From: Symbiobacteriaceae bacterium
GTDB lineage: Bacteria; Bacillota; JAAYKD01; WRDA01
Reading direction: 5' to 3'
Assembly (NCBI GenBank): GCA_009779515.1
Contig: WREE01000070.1
Coordinates: 1-10,016, forward strand
DNA: 10,016 nucleotides
The notes below the pieces were generated by a model. That model was given only the letters and a program-made list of their open reading frames with translations. It ran no database searches and had not been told where the DNA came from. The position numbers were made by a program, and so were the translations under genes. Positions 1 to 7,020 of the stretch are shown here, in pieces; position 1 is the stretch's first letter, and the number at the start of each line of letters is the position of its first letter.

Positions 1-303
1 AGGAATTAAGTTGGTCGCTAAGAAGAGATCCATGAGCAGACCAACCATAACCATATTTAAGATAGAGCCAATGCCAAACTCTTCGCCGGAAAACCAAACC
101 ACACTACCAATAAGAACCCCGACGATAGTGGAAACCAAACCGATACTGATGCCGCTGGTGAGGCTGATACCGGAATGCAGAATATCCCAGGGGCTGTAAC
201 CAATATGTGCCTGTAAAGTAAGCACAATGCCGAAACTAAAAATAACCAAACCTATTATGAGGTAAGCTAAACGTCGCCCATAACCTTGAGGGATACCTCT
301 CAC
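1..303 (-). CDS. YczE/YitT-like integral membrane protein, N-terminal part (runs off the left edge)
   Basis: 101 codons are visible; the rest lies beyond base 1. The protein begins MRGIPQGYGRRLAYLIIGLV and is strongly hydrophobic. One helix spans about residues 12-33, then comes a GYSPWDILHSGIS segment, a glycine/serine-rich LTSGISIGL segment, and further helices near 62-76 and 88-100. The small-residue plus 'SPWD-hxGh' pattern is typical of the YczE/YyaS/YitT membrane family, whose molecular role is largely unknown. I chose the GTG at 303-301 because it is the first usable start after the in-frame stop at 357-355. A GGGAGG site lies at 321-316, with 12 bases between, slightly long. The gene follows the sensor kinase on the same strand, separated by a hairpin-rich gap. 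The family call is from motif memory and moderately sure; substrate and function cannot be stated. Confidence 0.7.
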   Translation of the reverse strand, partial: MRGIPQGYGRRLAYLIIGLVIFSFGIVLTLQAHIGYSPWDILHSGISLTSGISIGLVSTIVGVLIGSVVWFSGEEFGIGSILNMVMVGLLMDLFLATNLIP

Positions 304-362
304 GCTAAATAACAGCCTCCCGTTGCATAACTTTCTAACTTTCTGGTAAACCTCTTACCACC

Positions 363-392
363 TACTCTGCTAGATGGGGGCTACCCGCCCCC
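363..392. repeat. Dispersed GC-rich hairpin repeat, copy A
   Basis: Bases 363-391 match bases 6985-7013 in 28 of 29 positions (g377 versus a). The element holds the core CTGCTAGATG followed by a perfect hairpin: GGGGGC at 376-381, loop TACCC, GCCCCC at 387-392. There is no T-run on either side, so it is not a standard intrinsic terminator. It lies in the gap behind the sensor kinase gene. It may be a REP-like element; this is inference from two full copies plus one partial copy in the window. Confidence 0.7.
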
Positions 393-527
393 AAACCCCC
401 GGTCACTACGGCAGGCAAAGCCTGCCTGCGCTTACTGAAACTACGTTCCAGAGCCACGGTTCCCGTGGCGGAGTAGAAGCCCACATCTATAATGCCATGG
501 GCGAATGCAGTTCATGGGCTTCTACTC
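376..527. other. Gene-free stretch with four consecutive hairpins
   Basis: No coding frame is supported between 304 and 526. Four perfect inverted repeats follow one another: 376-381/387-392 (6 bp, 5-base loop), 410-416/420-426 (GGCAGGC aaa GCCTGCC, 7 bp), 453-459/463-469 (GCCACGG ttc CCGTGGC, 7 bp) and 471-483/515-527 (GAGTAGAAGCCCA, 13 bp, 31-base loop). The last begins inside the TAG stop of the sensor kinase, so on that transcript the hairpins form the 3' untranslated region. None is followed by a T-run. The loop of the 13-bp stem carries a second CATGGGC (496-502, also 513-519), so GCCCA could pair in two ways. Possible readings are a structured RNA or 3' stabiliser, or a REP/MITE-like repeat. 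Confidence 0.6.
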
Positions 528-3500
528 TAGCGCAAATACATTCTAAGCTGCTCTAAGATATCATCCAAGTTAAGAGGTTTGCCCACATGACCGTTCATCC
601 CCGCCGCCAGGCAGCTTTCCACATCTTCCCGGAAGACATTGGCCGTCATGGCGATAATGGGTATGGTAGTGGCGCGGGGGAGTTCCAAAGCGCGAATTTG
701 CTTAGTGGCTTCCAAACCATCCATCTCCGGCATGAGGATATCCATGAAGATCATTTGGTACTTTTGAGGATTAGCGGCAAACATCTCCACCGCCAGGCGA
801 CCGTTTTCCGCGCATTCCACCTGTAGTCCCGTAGGTTCCAGCAGAGTGAGCAGAATCTCTCGATTAATTTCCACATCTTCGGCTAAGAGAATGGTAAATT
901 CGGAGAAATCGTCGACAAAGTCGTGCTGCGCTGTTGAGCCTGGTTGGATTTTTATCCCAATATACTCATTTATCGTATCGACAATTACCGAGGGGAAAAG
1001 GGGTTTAGGCAGGAAACGATAAATAGGGCTATCTTTAGCTTCGTCCTCAATGGTTGCCCAGTCCAGAGAAGAAAAGACGATGACCACCGTGGGATGTTCC
1101 TGGTGGGTTTGCTGCAGGTAATGCACAAACTCGCTACCATTCATTTCCGGCAACCGCCAATCGATAAAAAAGATATTATAGTTATTATCTTTGTCCAGCT
1201 TTTGCTGAGCTTCTTCGCCACTGGCAGCGGTAGTGCAGACAATTCCCCAGGAAGCTGCCAAAACAGAGAAAAACCCGAGTATCTCCGGCTCATCATTCAC
1301 CACAAAGATGCGCATATTTTTCCAGCTAACATCGTCGTCGATAATCCGTTGCCGCTGGCTTTCATCTCTTTGCAGCAAGGCGGTAAAAGCAAACCGGGAA
1401 CCTTCACCCAGTTTCGACTCGACCCAAATGGTACCATCCATAAGCTCCACAATCCGCTTGGAGATGGCTAACCCTAAACCGGTGCCTCCGAAGCGGCGGT
1501 TAGTATCAGATTCGGCTTGCTCATAAGATTGAAAGAGGCGGGATTGCTGCTCCTCCGAAATACCTATACCGTTATCGCTGATACTTATTTGTACCCGGTA
1601 CATACCATTTTCCATCCCCAGCAAATGGGAATCAAGATGGATAATCCCCTTATCGGGGGTAAACTTCACGGCATTAGAGAGTAGGTTAGTAATAACCTGA
1701 GAGAGACGCTGATCATCTCCGACGAGGTAGGGGGGGATCTCCCGGTCGATATGGATATAAATACGCTGTCTTTTTTCATCGATACGGAAAGCATTGACAT
1801 CGACAGCCTTTTGCAGCATTTTTTCGAAGCTGAAGCTTATGGGCACCAGCTCAAACTTTTCGGCTTCGATTTTCGACATATCTAAAACATCGTTGATAAC
1901 TCCCAGAAGGTGTTTCGAAGCATCTTTTATTTTGCCGATAGCGTAGTCTTTGCGCAGGATATCGTCCGTAGATTCCGCAATAGAGGTCATGCCGATAATG
2001 GCATTCATGGGGGTGCGTATCTCATGGCTCATGGTGCTTAGAAAGGAACTCTTAGCTTTGTTGGCAGCTTCCGCCGCAATCCGTTGCTTTTCGGTGTCCA
2101 AAATAATGTTCTTGGTAGCAGTGATATCGACCAAAGCTCCGGCAACGCGGATAGGATTGCCATTCTTATCCCGAATAGTTTCTCCTGAAGCATGATAATA
2201 GGCGTACTCACCATCTTTACGCCTGAGGCGAAACTCGATATCGTAGGGGGTTTTACCGGTGACATCCATCAAGTGGGCGTGAAACGCCGCCAAGGTTCTG
2301 GCGTGATCGTCGGGATGCAAGCGGTTGCTCCAGCTGGCAAGGAGATTCGGAAAATCGTTTTCGTCCCGAAAGCCCAGCATTTGCCGGTATTCCGGGGACA
2401 AGATATAGACGTTGTCGGGTGCTAAGGGGTTGTCCAGGTTAACTTCCATATCCCAGAGCCCGAATTTAGAAGCCTTAACCATTAAGTTGAGTTTAGTCAG
2501 CTGCAGTTCGTTTACTTCGTGGGCGCGTTTAAGCTCCTGCTCCCGTTCACGCATCTCGGTAAGATCATAAACATAGCCCACAATAGCAAAAGAGTCTTCG
2601 TATTTAATGCGCTTCATTTCTACTTCCAAGTAGCGCTTAAAGTCGGCGATAACCAACTCTGTTTCAAACTTGACATTGCCGTCTACGGCAGCAATGCGAA
2701 GCCTCTCCGTCAAAGGAATGGAAGGCCTGCCATCAGGTTGAAATTCCGGGATGCTGGCAGCCATTCTTTCCACAAAGCCTTCCAGCAGCTCTTCCTTGTT
2801 GGCAAACCCCATGAGCTTGGTGGCTGCCGGGTTGCAATCTACCAGTTTAAAGGTGCTATCGATTAAAAAATCGACATAAGGACTGGATTCAAACATGGCG
2901 GAGGTGGTAGCTTGAGCAGCTTCAATCTGCCGCATCATCTTCCTTTGTTCCCGCAGGTCTCGAATAAAGCTTGCCACCAGGTAGGTCTCCCCCGCCTTCA
3001 TCCGCACCATGGTCATTTCGCTGGGGATAAGCTCCCCTGCCAGTGTGCAGTGAGTCCATTCGGTTCTGGTATACCCCTCGGCAAAAGCTTGACGAATATG
3101 GCGGTAAGCAGCTTCCATAGAGAGGCTCCCGTCAGGTTGGTACTTCGGGGAAAACTGCGAAAATCTTTCTATATAAGTTCGTTTATTAGTCAGGTTAAAA
3201 AGATCCAGGGAAGCTTGGTTACAGTCGATGATTTGCAAACTGCTGTCCCAAATATGGATACCGAGAGGGGTGGCATCAATGAGGGCACGCATACGCAAAT
3301 CGGCTTCCAACACTTTTTCCATTTCCAAAAGCTGCTGGTGAGCCATGAGAAACTCCTGGTGCTCAGCCTTGGCATCTTCTTTAGATTTGACAATACAGTT
3401 TTCGGCAATATTAACACCGATGGCAATCTTACGCGCCATATCCAGGCAAGTTGCGCTGCCGCAAGCCCCGCAATCTACATGCTGGGAGTCGTAATCTGTC

Positions 3501-4627
3501 TTACCTAACTTCACCATAGCCGCAGCCACATCGGCGTCGGTAATAGCAGGAAAATCTACGCTAACTGGGGTATATTCTCTAAGAAAATGGTTTAGATTAA
3601 ACAAATTGTCGTAAGCTTGGTAGATCTGAGCATAATGATCCCGCTGGCTTTCCTCGGTGACCTTCAAACGCACCTGGTTCATTTGTTTATTAATAGCGAA
3701 GATGCCACCTTGCTGGACGTGAGCAGAGCCCAAGTTGCATCCACCACTACAATTTAGAACGTCGTAAATATCCGGTAAGAGCTCCGGGGGAGTTTCCGCA
3801 TATTCTACCAGCTTGTGGTAGACATCGTAGCCTTCTGCTTTGGTAACGTGTATTTTCCGCCCCATGAAGAATTCGATATTTTCCTTTAAGCCGCCGGGCA
3901 TGGGAAAAAGCACTCCTACCCCGCTCTCCTGGTGATCGAAATCGGTCTCTTCCAGAGGAATAATGACATGGTTTTGCTCTAAGTGCGCCAGCAAGCGGGC
4001 AAAGGTAACATTATAGTCGGCTAAATGGGTATCCTTAAACTCATCGGCTTTAGCTATACATGGCGAGAGCGCAGCAATAGCATCAGTAATCCCCTGGTAT
4101 TCCTTCATGTAGATTGAAGTACACGCCATGGGACTCTGCACTGGCGAAAGGCGGGGTAAAAGATCGTGGCGATATATACGGCAAAAATTGACGATGCTGG
4201 GGCACGGTTGGGTAATAAAAGGGGTAAAACCATGCTGGGCTATATACTTAACATGAGCCCAGATACAGATGTCGGCACCAAAGGAGACATCGTAAATAAA
4301 GCGCACTCCCAGCTGCTTCAGATAGCTAAAAAGGCGCTTGTACGCAGGAATATTCGTCCTGATGGCAGGAGCAACTATCAGAGAAATAGGCACCCCAGCC
4401 GCTAAATCGGCAAAGAACCGCTCCGTATCATCTTCATAGTCTCGAGCGTCGTGCCTGCAAGCGTCAAGGCAAACGCCACAGGTTATACACTTAGTAGCCT
4501 CGATACGTGTCTTAATATTAGCTCTCTCATCCAGGTAGGTAATATTGGCTGTCTCCATAGGGCATTCCCGCACACAACGGTTGCAACCGGTACACAGGTC
4601 AGTATTGGTGTTGATTAGATCCTTCAT
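527..4627 (-). CDS. Sensory [FeFe]-hydrogenase-like hybrid histidine kinase (Fe-S / H-cluster / PAS x3 / HisKA / HATPase / REC x2)
   Basis: 1366 aa, cytoplasmic; no signal peptide or membrane segment seen. Start: the ATG at 4627 has GGAGG at 4638-4634, 6 bases away; an in-frame ATG at 4645 has no such site. Domains: two 4Fe-4S sets (C12/15/18/22 and C47/50/53/57); hydrogenase-like domain about 80-350 with L1 TQPCPS (C142), L2 SPCIAKADE (C190, K193, E196), L3 NCSGGC (C293, C297); a second Fe-S domain C386/389/394/411; coiled coil about 415-445; PAS about 446-556, 572-690 and 712-837; HisKA with H868 in SHEIRTP; ATPase with N985, DNGIG and GGTGLGL; REC1 with D1156 and K1208; REC2 with D1296, T1328 and K1350. 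All four cubane cysteines are present, but the proton-relay cysteine next to the first is Pro141, and both H-cluster methionines are replaced (S188, L291). Similar sensory hydrogenases are known as histidine-kinase-linked group C. Proposed role: sensing H2 or redox state and phosphorelay to an unseen partner. No hydEFG maturation genes or output regulator lie in the window. Confidence 0.93.
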   Translation of the reverse strand: MKDLINTNTDLCTGCNRCVRECPMETANITYLDERANIKTRIEATKCITCGVCLDACRHDARDYEDDTERFFADLAAGVPISLIVAPAIRTNIPAYKRLFSYLKQLGVRFIYDVSFGADICIWAHVKYIAQHGFTPFITQPCPSIVNFCRIYRHDLLPRLSPVQSPMACTSIYMKEYQGITDAIAALSPCIAKADEFKDTHLADYNVTFARLLAHLEQNHVIIPLEETDFDHQESGVGVLFPMPGGLKENIEFFMGRKIHVTKAEGYDVYHKLVEYAETPPELLPDIYDVLNCSGGCNLGSAHVQQGGIFAINKQMNQVRLKVTEESQRDHYAQIYQAYDNLFNLNHFLREYTPVSVDFPAITDADVAAAMVKLGKTDYDSQHVDCGACGSATCLDMARKIAIGVNIAENCIVKSKEDAKAEHQEFLMAHQQLLEMEKVLEADLRMRALIDATPLGIHIWDSSLQIIDCNQASLDLFNLTNKRTYIERFSQFSPKYQPDGSLSMEAAYRHIRQAFAEGYTRTEWTHCTLAGELIPSEMTMVRMKAGETYLVASFIRDLREQRKMMRQIEAAQATTSAMFESSPYVDFLIDSTFKLVDCNPAATKLMGFANKEELLEGFVERMAASIPEFQPDGRPSIPLTERLRIAAVDGNVKFETELVIADFKRYLEVEMKRIKYEDSFAIVGYVYDLTEMREREQELKRAHEVNELQLTKLNLMVKASKFGLWDMEVNLDNPLAPDNVYILSPEYRQMLGFRDENDFPNLLASWSNRLHPDDHARTLAAFHAHLMDVTGKTPYDIEFRLRRKDGEYAYYHASGETIRDKNGNPIRVAGALVDITATKNIILDTEKQRIAAEAANKAKSSFLSTMSHEIRTPMNAIIGMTSIAESTDDILRKDYAIGKIKDASKHLLGVINDVLDMSKIEAEKFELVPISFSFEKMLQKAVDVNAFRIDEKRQRIYIHIDREIPPYLVGDDQRLSQVITNLLSNAVKFTPDKGIIHLDSHLLGMENGMYRVQISISDNGIGISEEQQSRLFQSYEQAESDTNRRFGGTGLGLAISKRIVELMDGTIWVESKLGEGSRFAFTALLQRDESQRQRIIDDDVSWKNMRIFVVNDEPEILGFFSVLAASWGIVCTTAASGEEAQQKLDKDNNYNIFFIDWRLPEMNGSEFVHYLQQTHQEHPTVVIVFSSLDWATIEDEAKDSPIYRFLPKPLFPSVIVDTINEYIGIKIQPGSTAQHDFVDDFSEFTILLAEDVEINREILLTLLEPTGLQVECAENGRLAVEMFAANPQKYQMIFMDILMPEMDGLEATKQIRALELPRATTIPIIAMTANVFREDVESCLAAGMNGHVGKPLNLDDILEQLRMYLR

Positions 4628-4633
4628 AGATAA

Positions 4634-4638
4634 CCTCC
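4634..4638 (-). promoter_or_regulatory. Ribosome binding site that fixes the sensor kinase start
   Basis: GGAGG on the minus strand, 6 bases before the ATG at 4627. It makes that ATG preferable to the in-frame ATG six codons upstream at 4645. Confidence 0.8.
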
Positions 4639-4662
4639 ACCCCATGATGCCGTTTCATCAGC

Positions 4663-4684
4663 ATTTTAGCACACGTTAGCTAAA
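4663..4684 (-). promoter_or_regulatory. Candidate extended -10 promoter and overlapping inverted repeat for the sensor kinase
   Basis: Reading the minus strand, TGC TAAAAT (4671-4663) fits an extended -10 box, about 36 bases ahead of the ATG at 4627. I see no convincing -35 box at 16-18 bases. An inverted repeat TTTAGC (4665-4670) / GCTAAA (4679-4684), 8 bases apart, overlaps it and could be an operator. Both are short and may be chance. Confidence 0.35.
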
Positions 4685-4690
4685 CACGCT

Positions 4691-5125
4691 ACAGTTTTTC
4701 AAGATTGGCGCTAAGAAATAAAACGTGAACAGATATAGTAGGTGAATATTTACATGTGTATAAGGGGAGCGTCTCGACTACCACGGTGGAGGGGTACTGC
4801 CGACTACCCTTAGCCGTGGTATCTGGGGTGCTATGGCTAGCAGAAATGACTCTCTGGTAAAAGCCTACTCCGACACTTTTCGCCATGAAGGGGTCGTATC
4901 CCTGCAATGGGACATCCTGTAGCTACCGGATTATCTTCCTCCCATGCCTTAATGATCCTCTGTGGCGTGCTACTCGGCGCCGGATTTGGCGGTTGTTGCC
5001 TGGCTCTTTACTCCAGGGAGGAAGGCGAGAAAGCTTTGTATAATGTAAAGAAGGAATATGTCAAGCGCCAGGGAGTTCACTTTAAATATTTTCCTTACCA
5101 AGCCAGAGAGTGGCAGCTACCCTAA
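4691..5125 (+). pseudogene. galK: Galactokinase relic (frameshifted, internally deleted)
   Basis: Pieces of a GHMP-family galactokinase can be read in different frames. Around 4698-4730 one frame gives FKIGAKK, a stop, then NVN, resembling the start that leads to the family's 'PGRVNLIGEHTDY'. At 4764-4919 the frame reads GERLDYHGGGVLPTTLSRG and continues IWGAMASRNDSLVKAYSDTF, matching the N-terminal 'GEHTDYxGGxVLPxAL' and the following strand, and ends at TAG 4920-4922. Another frame (about 4940-5125) gives VLLGAGFGGCCLALY, then a helix and YQAREWQLP, matching the C-terminal 'TGAGFGGCxVAL...GAREL'. Stops at 4743-4745 and 4761-4763 break the N-terminal part. Family members run near 390 residues; roughly 250 central residues, including the kinase motif 2 region, are missing. 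The gene cannot make an active enzyme. It is in line with nagB 74 bases downstream, suggesting a former sugar operon. The call rests on motifs at both ends in the right order. Confidence 0.85.
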
Positions 5126-5199
5126 GCAAACCCCAAGTCTGAAAAAGGCTGCTTTCTATTAATGTTACCAAGAGATATGCAAGAAAGGGAGATCTGGAA

Positions 5200-5934
5200 T
5201 TGAATCTGCACATTTATGAAAACGACACCGCTTTGGCTCGCGGCGCCGCTGGCATGGTCGCCGACGCTTTGCGCTCCAACCCTACTCTGAAGCTAGGTTT
5301 GCCTACCGGCAGCACCCCTTTAGGGCTATACTCTCAACTAATTCACCTGCACCACACCGAGGCTCTCTCTTTTGCCCAAGCATCCTTCTTTAACTTGGAC
5401 GAATATGTAGGGTTGCCCCGCAATCATCCCCAAAGTTTCAACACCTACATGCACCGCTATCTATATAACTTTGTCGACGCCAATGAAGAAAGAATTTATA
5501 TTCCTAGAGGCTGGGCAGAAGATCCTGCTGAGGCTACTCAGGAGTACGCAACGCTCCTGGCTCAGCACCAACCTTTAGATTTACTCGTCCTGGGGATAGG
5601 TACCAACGGACATATTGGTTTTTGTGAACCGGGAACACCCTGGGATAAAATATGCTGTTTGGTCGAACTCTTGCCGGAGACTCGGGAGGCTAATGCTCGC
5701 CACTTCGCCGAGGAGTCTCAGGAGGTACCGCGCCTGGCCATAACTATGGGGATCGCTGCCATGCGCCAAGCCCGCCAGGTGATGCTCCTTGCCATGGGTA
5801 GTGACAAAGCCGAGATTATCCGCCAGGCTTTGCAGGAGCCTCAGACTGTCGACCTTCCTGCCAGCGCTTTGCAATTTCATACTAACTTCCAGGTACTCCT
5901 CGACCAAAAAGCAGCAGCTTTGTTGCAGCTCTAA
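5200..5934 (+). CDS. nagB: Glucosamine-6-phosphate deaminase NagB
   Basis: 244 aa, the usual length for the Gram-positive form. The enzyme converts glucosamine 6-phosphate to fructose 6-phosphate and ammonia in the cytoplasm, feeding amino sugars into glycolysis. Visible motifs: LGLPTGSTPLGLY (33-44, phosphate-binding loop), FNLDEYVGL with D67, LGIGTNGHIGFCEPG with N136, H138 and E143 (catalytic region; Asn in place of the enteric Asp is common in Gram-positives), TREANAR (161-167) and K203 in GSDKAE. Odd: the usual FNEP is FCEP, and the stretch normally reading like 'SxTH' after it is KICC (150-153). Start: TTG at 5200 with GGGAG at 5187-5191, 8 bases away. The galactokinase relic precedes it on the same strand. 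It converges on the HEVLH gene with 11 bases between and no visible terminator. A 6-phosphogluconolactonase-like relative is less likely given the motifs. Confidence 0.93.
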   Translation: MNLHIYENDTALARGAAGMVADALRSNPTLKLGLPTGSTPLGLYSQLIHLHHTEALSFAQASFFNLDEYVGLPRNHPQSFNTYMHRYLYNFVDANEERIYIPRGWAEDPAEATQEYATLLAQHQPLDLLVLGIGTNGHIGFCEPGTPWDKICCLVELLPETREANARHFAEESQEVPRLAITMGIAAMRQARQVMLLAMGSDKAEIIRQALQEPQTVDLPASALQFHTNFQVLLDQKAAALLQL

Positions 5935-5945
5935 CCTTTGGGTCT

Positions 5946-6884
5946 TTATCCTGGACTCTCCACTGGCAGCGCTCTTGCTAAAAACTCACCGAAATTTTGA
6001 CGAGTAGGCTGAAGCTCCGTGAACAGGGCTGCCAGCCGAGGAACCGCACTGCAGCCGTAGGCAGCATGAGCCAGCAGACGCTCCTCCCCTTTACCGGCTA
6101 AAACCACCGCTAAAGCCCGCACCAGACACTCTTCCAACACGCGCACTTGCGCTCCTAGCGAGTTATCTGTCAAATAACCGTAGTAGCGCATCTTTTCTTC
6201 ATCGGCAAAGCCAGTCAGACCATGAAGTTCGGCATACCTCACTAGCTGCTGCCTATAAGGAGTAAGTAAGGGATGTAAAACTTCGTGTAGTATACTTTCC
6301 GCATCCGGAGAGGCGGCTATGGTAAGCACGCTCTCTTCCCCGGTAATATAATCGGCGCTGTAGATAGCAAAAAGATTGGGAGCAAAGCTGAACTTGGGTA
6401 AGCTGTCACCGCTCAGGGTGGCAGCTTTTTTATGAGCTTCCTCTAACATATCTTCCCAAGAACTCATCCTGGTTTGAAGGATAGCTTGGTACTGCTCCCA
6501 AAGAGCCTGTACCCCAGGTAGCTCAGCCACCTCCCCTAGCACTTTAGGCAGTTGGGCAATCCATAGCCGGAATTCTTGGTTACCAATAGGATCCGGCACC
6601 CCCGTTGAAGCAATAAAATCTAGGTATGACTGAGTAGGAAAAATATCTCCTGTCAGGAAAAAGCAAGCTACCACCCCTTGAGATCCTCGCGGCCAGAAAG
6701 GATTGACTTCCACTTGCCCGGTGCGAGCTTGGGCAAACCAGGCGATAAGGTGAGGAGGAAGCTCAAGTTCCTGAATGGCGTGTACCAGAGCAACCATAGC
6801 CTTATCCTTCGGGTCGTAGGCCTTGGCTCCGCAATGGAGTAAACCTATATTTACATAAAAAAGCTGCTGGTTGATAACTATCAT
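5946..6884 (-). CDS. Putative zinc-metallopeptidase-like protein with HEVLH motif, family unknown
   Basis: 312 aa; I do not recognise the family. No signal peptide or membrane helix is apparent, so it is probably cytoplasmic. The informative part is ESILHEVLHPLL (196-207): H200-E201-x2-H204 is an HExxH zinc site preceded by a hydrophobic helix. About 47 residues later comes VLEECLVRAL (249-258), where E251 or E252 could be the third, gluzincin-type ligand on a helix. The N-terminal half (1-150) is hydrophobic/helical with FWPRGSQGVVACFFLTGD near 63-80. DUF2268- or DUF4932-like proteases have comparable layouts, but no assignment is made. Start: ATG at 6884 with GGGAGG at 6899-6894, 9 bases away. 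The T-tract of a terminator (6901-6910) lies just before that site, so no promoter fits between. It converges on nagB. The protease role is inference; the reading frame itself is secure. Confidence 0.8.
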   Translation of the reverse strand: MIVINQQLFYVNIGLLHCGAKAYDPKDKAMVALVHAIQELELPPHLIAWFAQARTGQVEVNPFWPRGSQGVVACFFLTGDIFPTQSYLDFIASTGVPDPIGNQEFRLWIAQLPKVLGEVAELPGVQALWEQYQAILQTRMSSWEDMLEEAHKKAATLSGDSLPKFSFAPNLFAIYSADYITGEESVLTIAASPDAESILHEVLHPLLTPYRQQLVRYAELHGLTGFADEEKMRYYGYLTDNSLGAQVRVLEECLVRALAVVLAGKGEERLLAHAAYGCSAVPRLAALFTELQPTRQNFGEFLARALPVESPG

Positions 6885-6900
6885 GGGAATTTTCCTCCCT

Positions 6901-6940
6901 ATAAAAAATAAGAGTTTTTGGACACAAAGCCAAAAACTCT
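6901..6940 (-). terminator. Intrinsic terminator, possibly an attenuator for the downstream HEVLH gene
   Basis: On the minus strand AGAGTTTTTGG (6940-6930), an 8-base loop and CCAAAAACTCT (6921-6911) form a perfect 11-bp stem, followed by TATTTTTTAT (6910-6901). It lies after the flagellar cluster and two bases before the GGGAGG of the next gene. It ends the flagellar transcript. If a promoter exists in 6941-7013, it would control read-through into 5946-6884. Confidence 0.85.
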
Positions 6941-6969
6941 CCAGTGAAACCTTGTTTTATACGCTTCAT

Positions 6970-7020
6970 TCTGCTAGATGGGGTTACTCTGCTAGATGAG
7001 GGCTACCCGCCCCTCATCTA
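6970..7020. repeat. Dispersed GC-rich hairpin repeat, copy B with a tandem partial copy
   Basis: Bases 6985-7013 match 363-391 in 28 of 29 positions and end exactly at the TGA stop of the upstream gene. TAGATGAGGG (6993-7002), an 8-base loop and CCCTCATCTA (7011-7020) form a perfect 10-bp hairpin that includes the stop codon. A further partial copy, TCTGCTAGATGGGG, lies at 6970-6983, 18 bases away, and is identical to 366-379. No T-run follows the hairpin on the minus strand. Confidence 0.7.

Noticed and set aside
471..527. Intrinsic terminator of the sensor kinase gene
   Set aside because: The 13-bp stem is perfect, but the loop is 31 bases and no T-run follows on the minus strand.
944..1471. 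Long plus-strand open frame inside the sensor kinase gene (also 2519-2866 and 2912-3508)
   Set aside because: They lie antisense to a clearly recognisable multidomain protein, have no ribosome site or family motif, and are explained as shadows of that gene.
4907..5125. A separate 72-aa gene starting MGHPVATG
   Set aside because: Its C-terminal part matches the end of galactokinase and the matching N-terminal part lies just upstream in another frame, so it is part of a relic and not a gene of its own.
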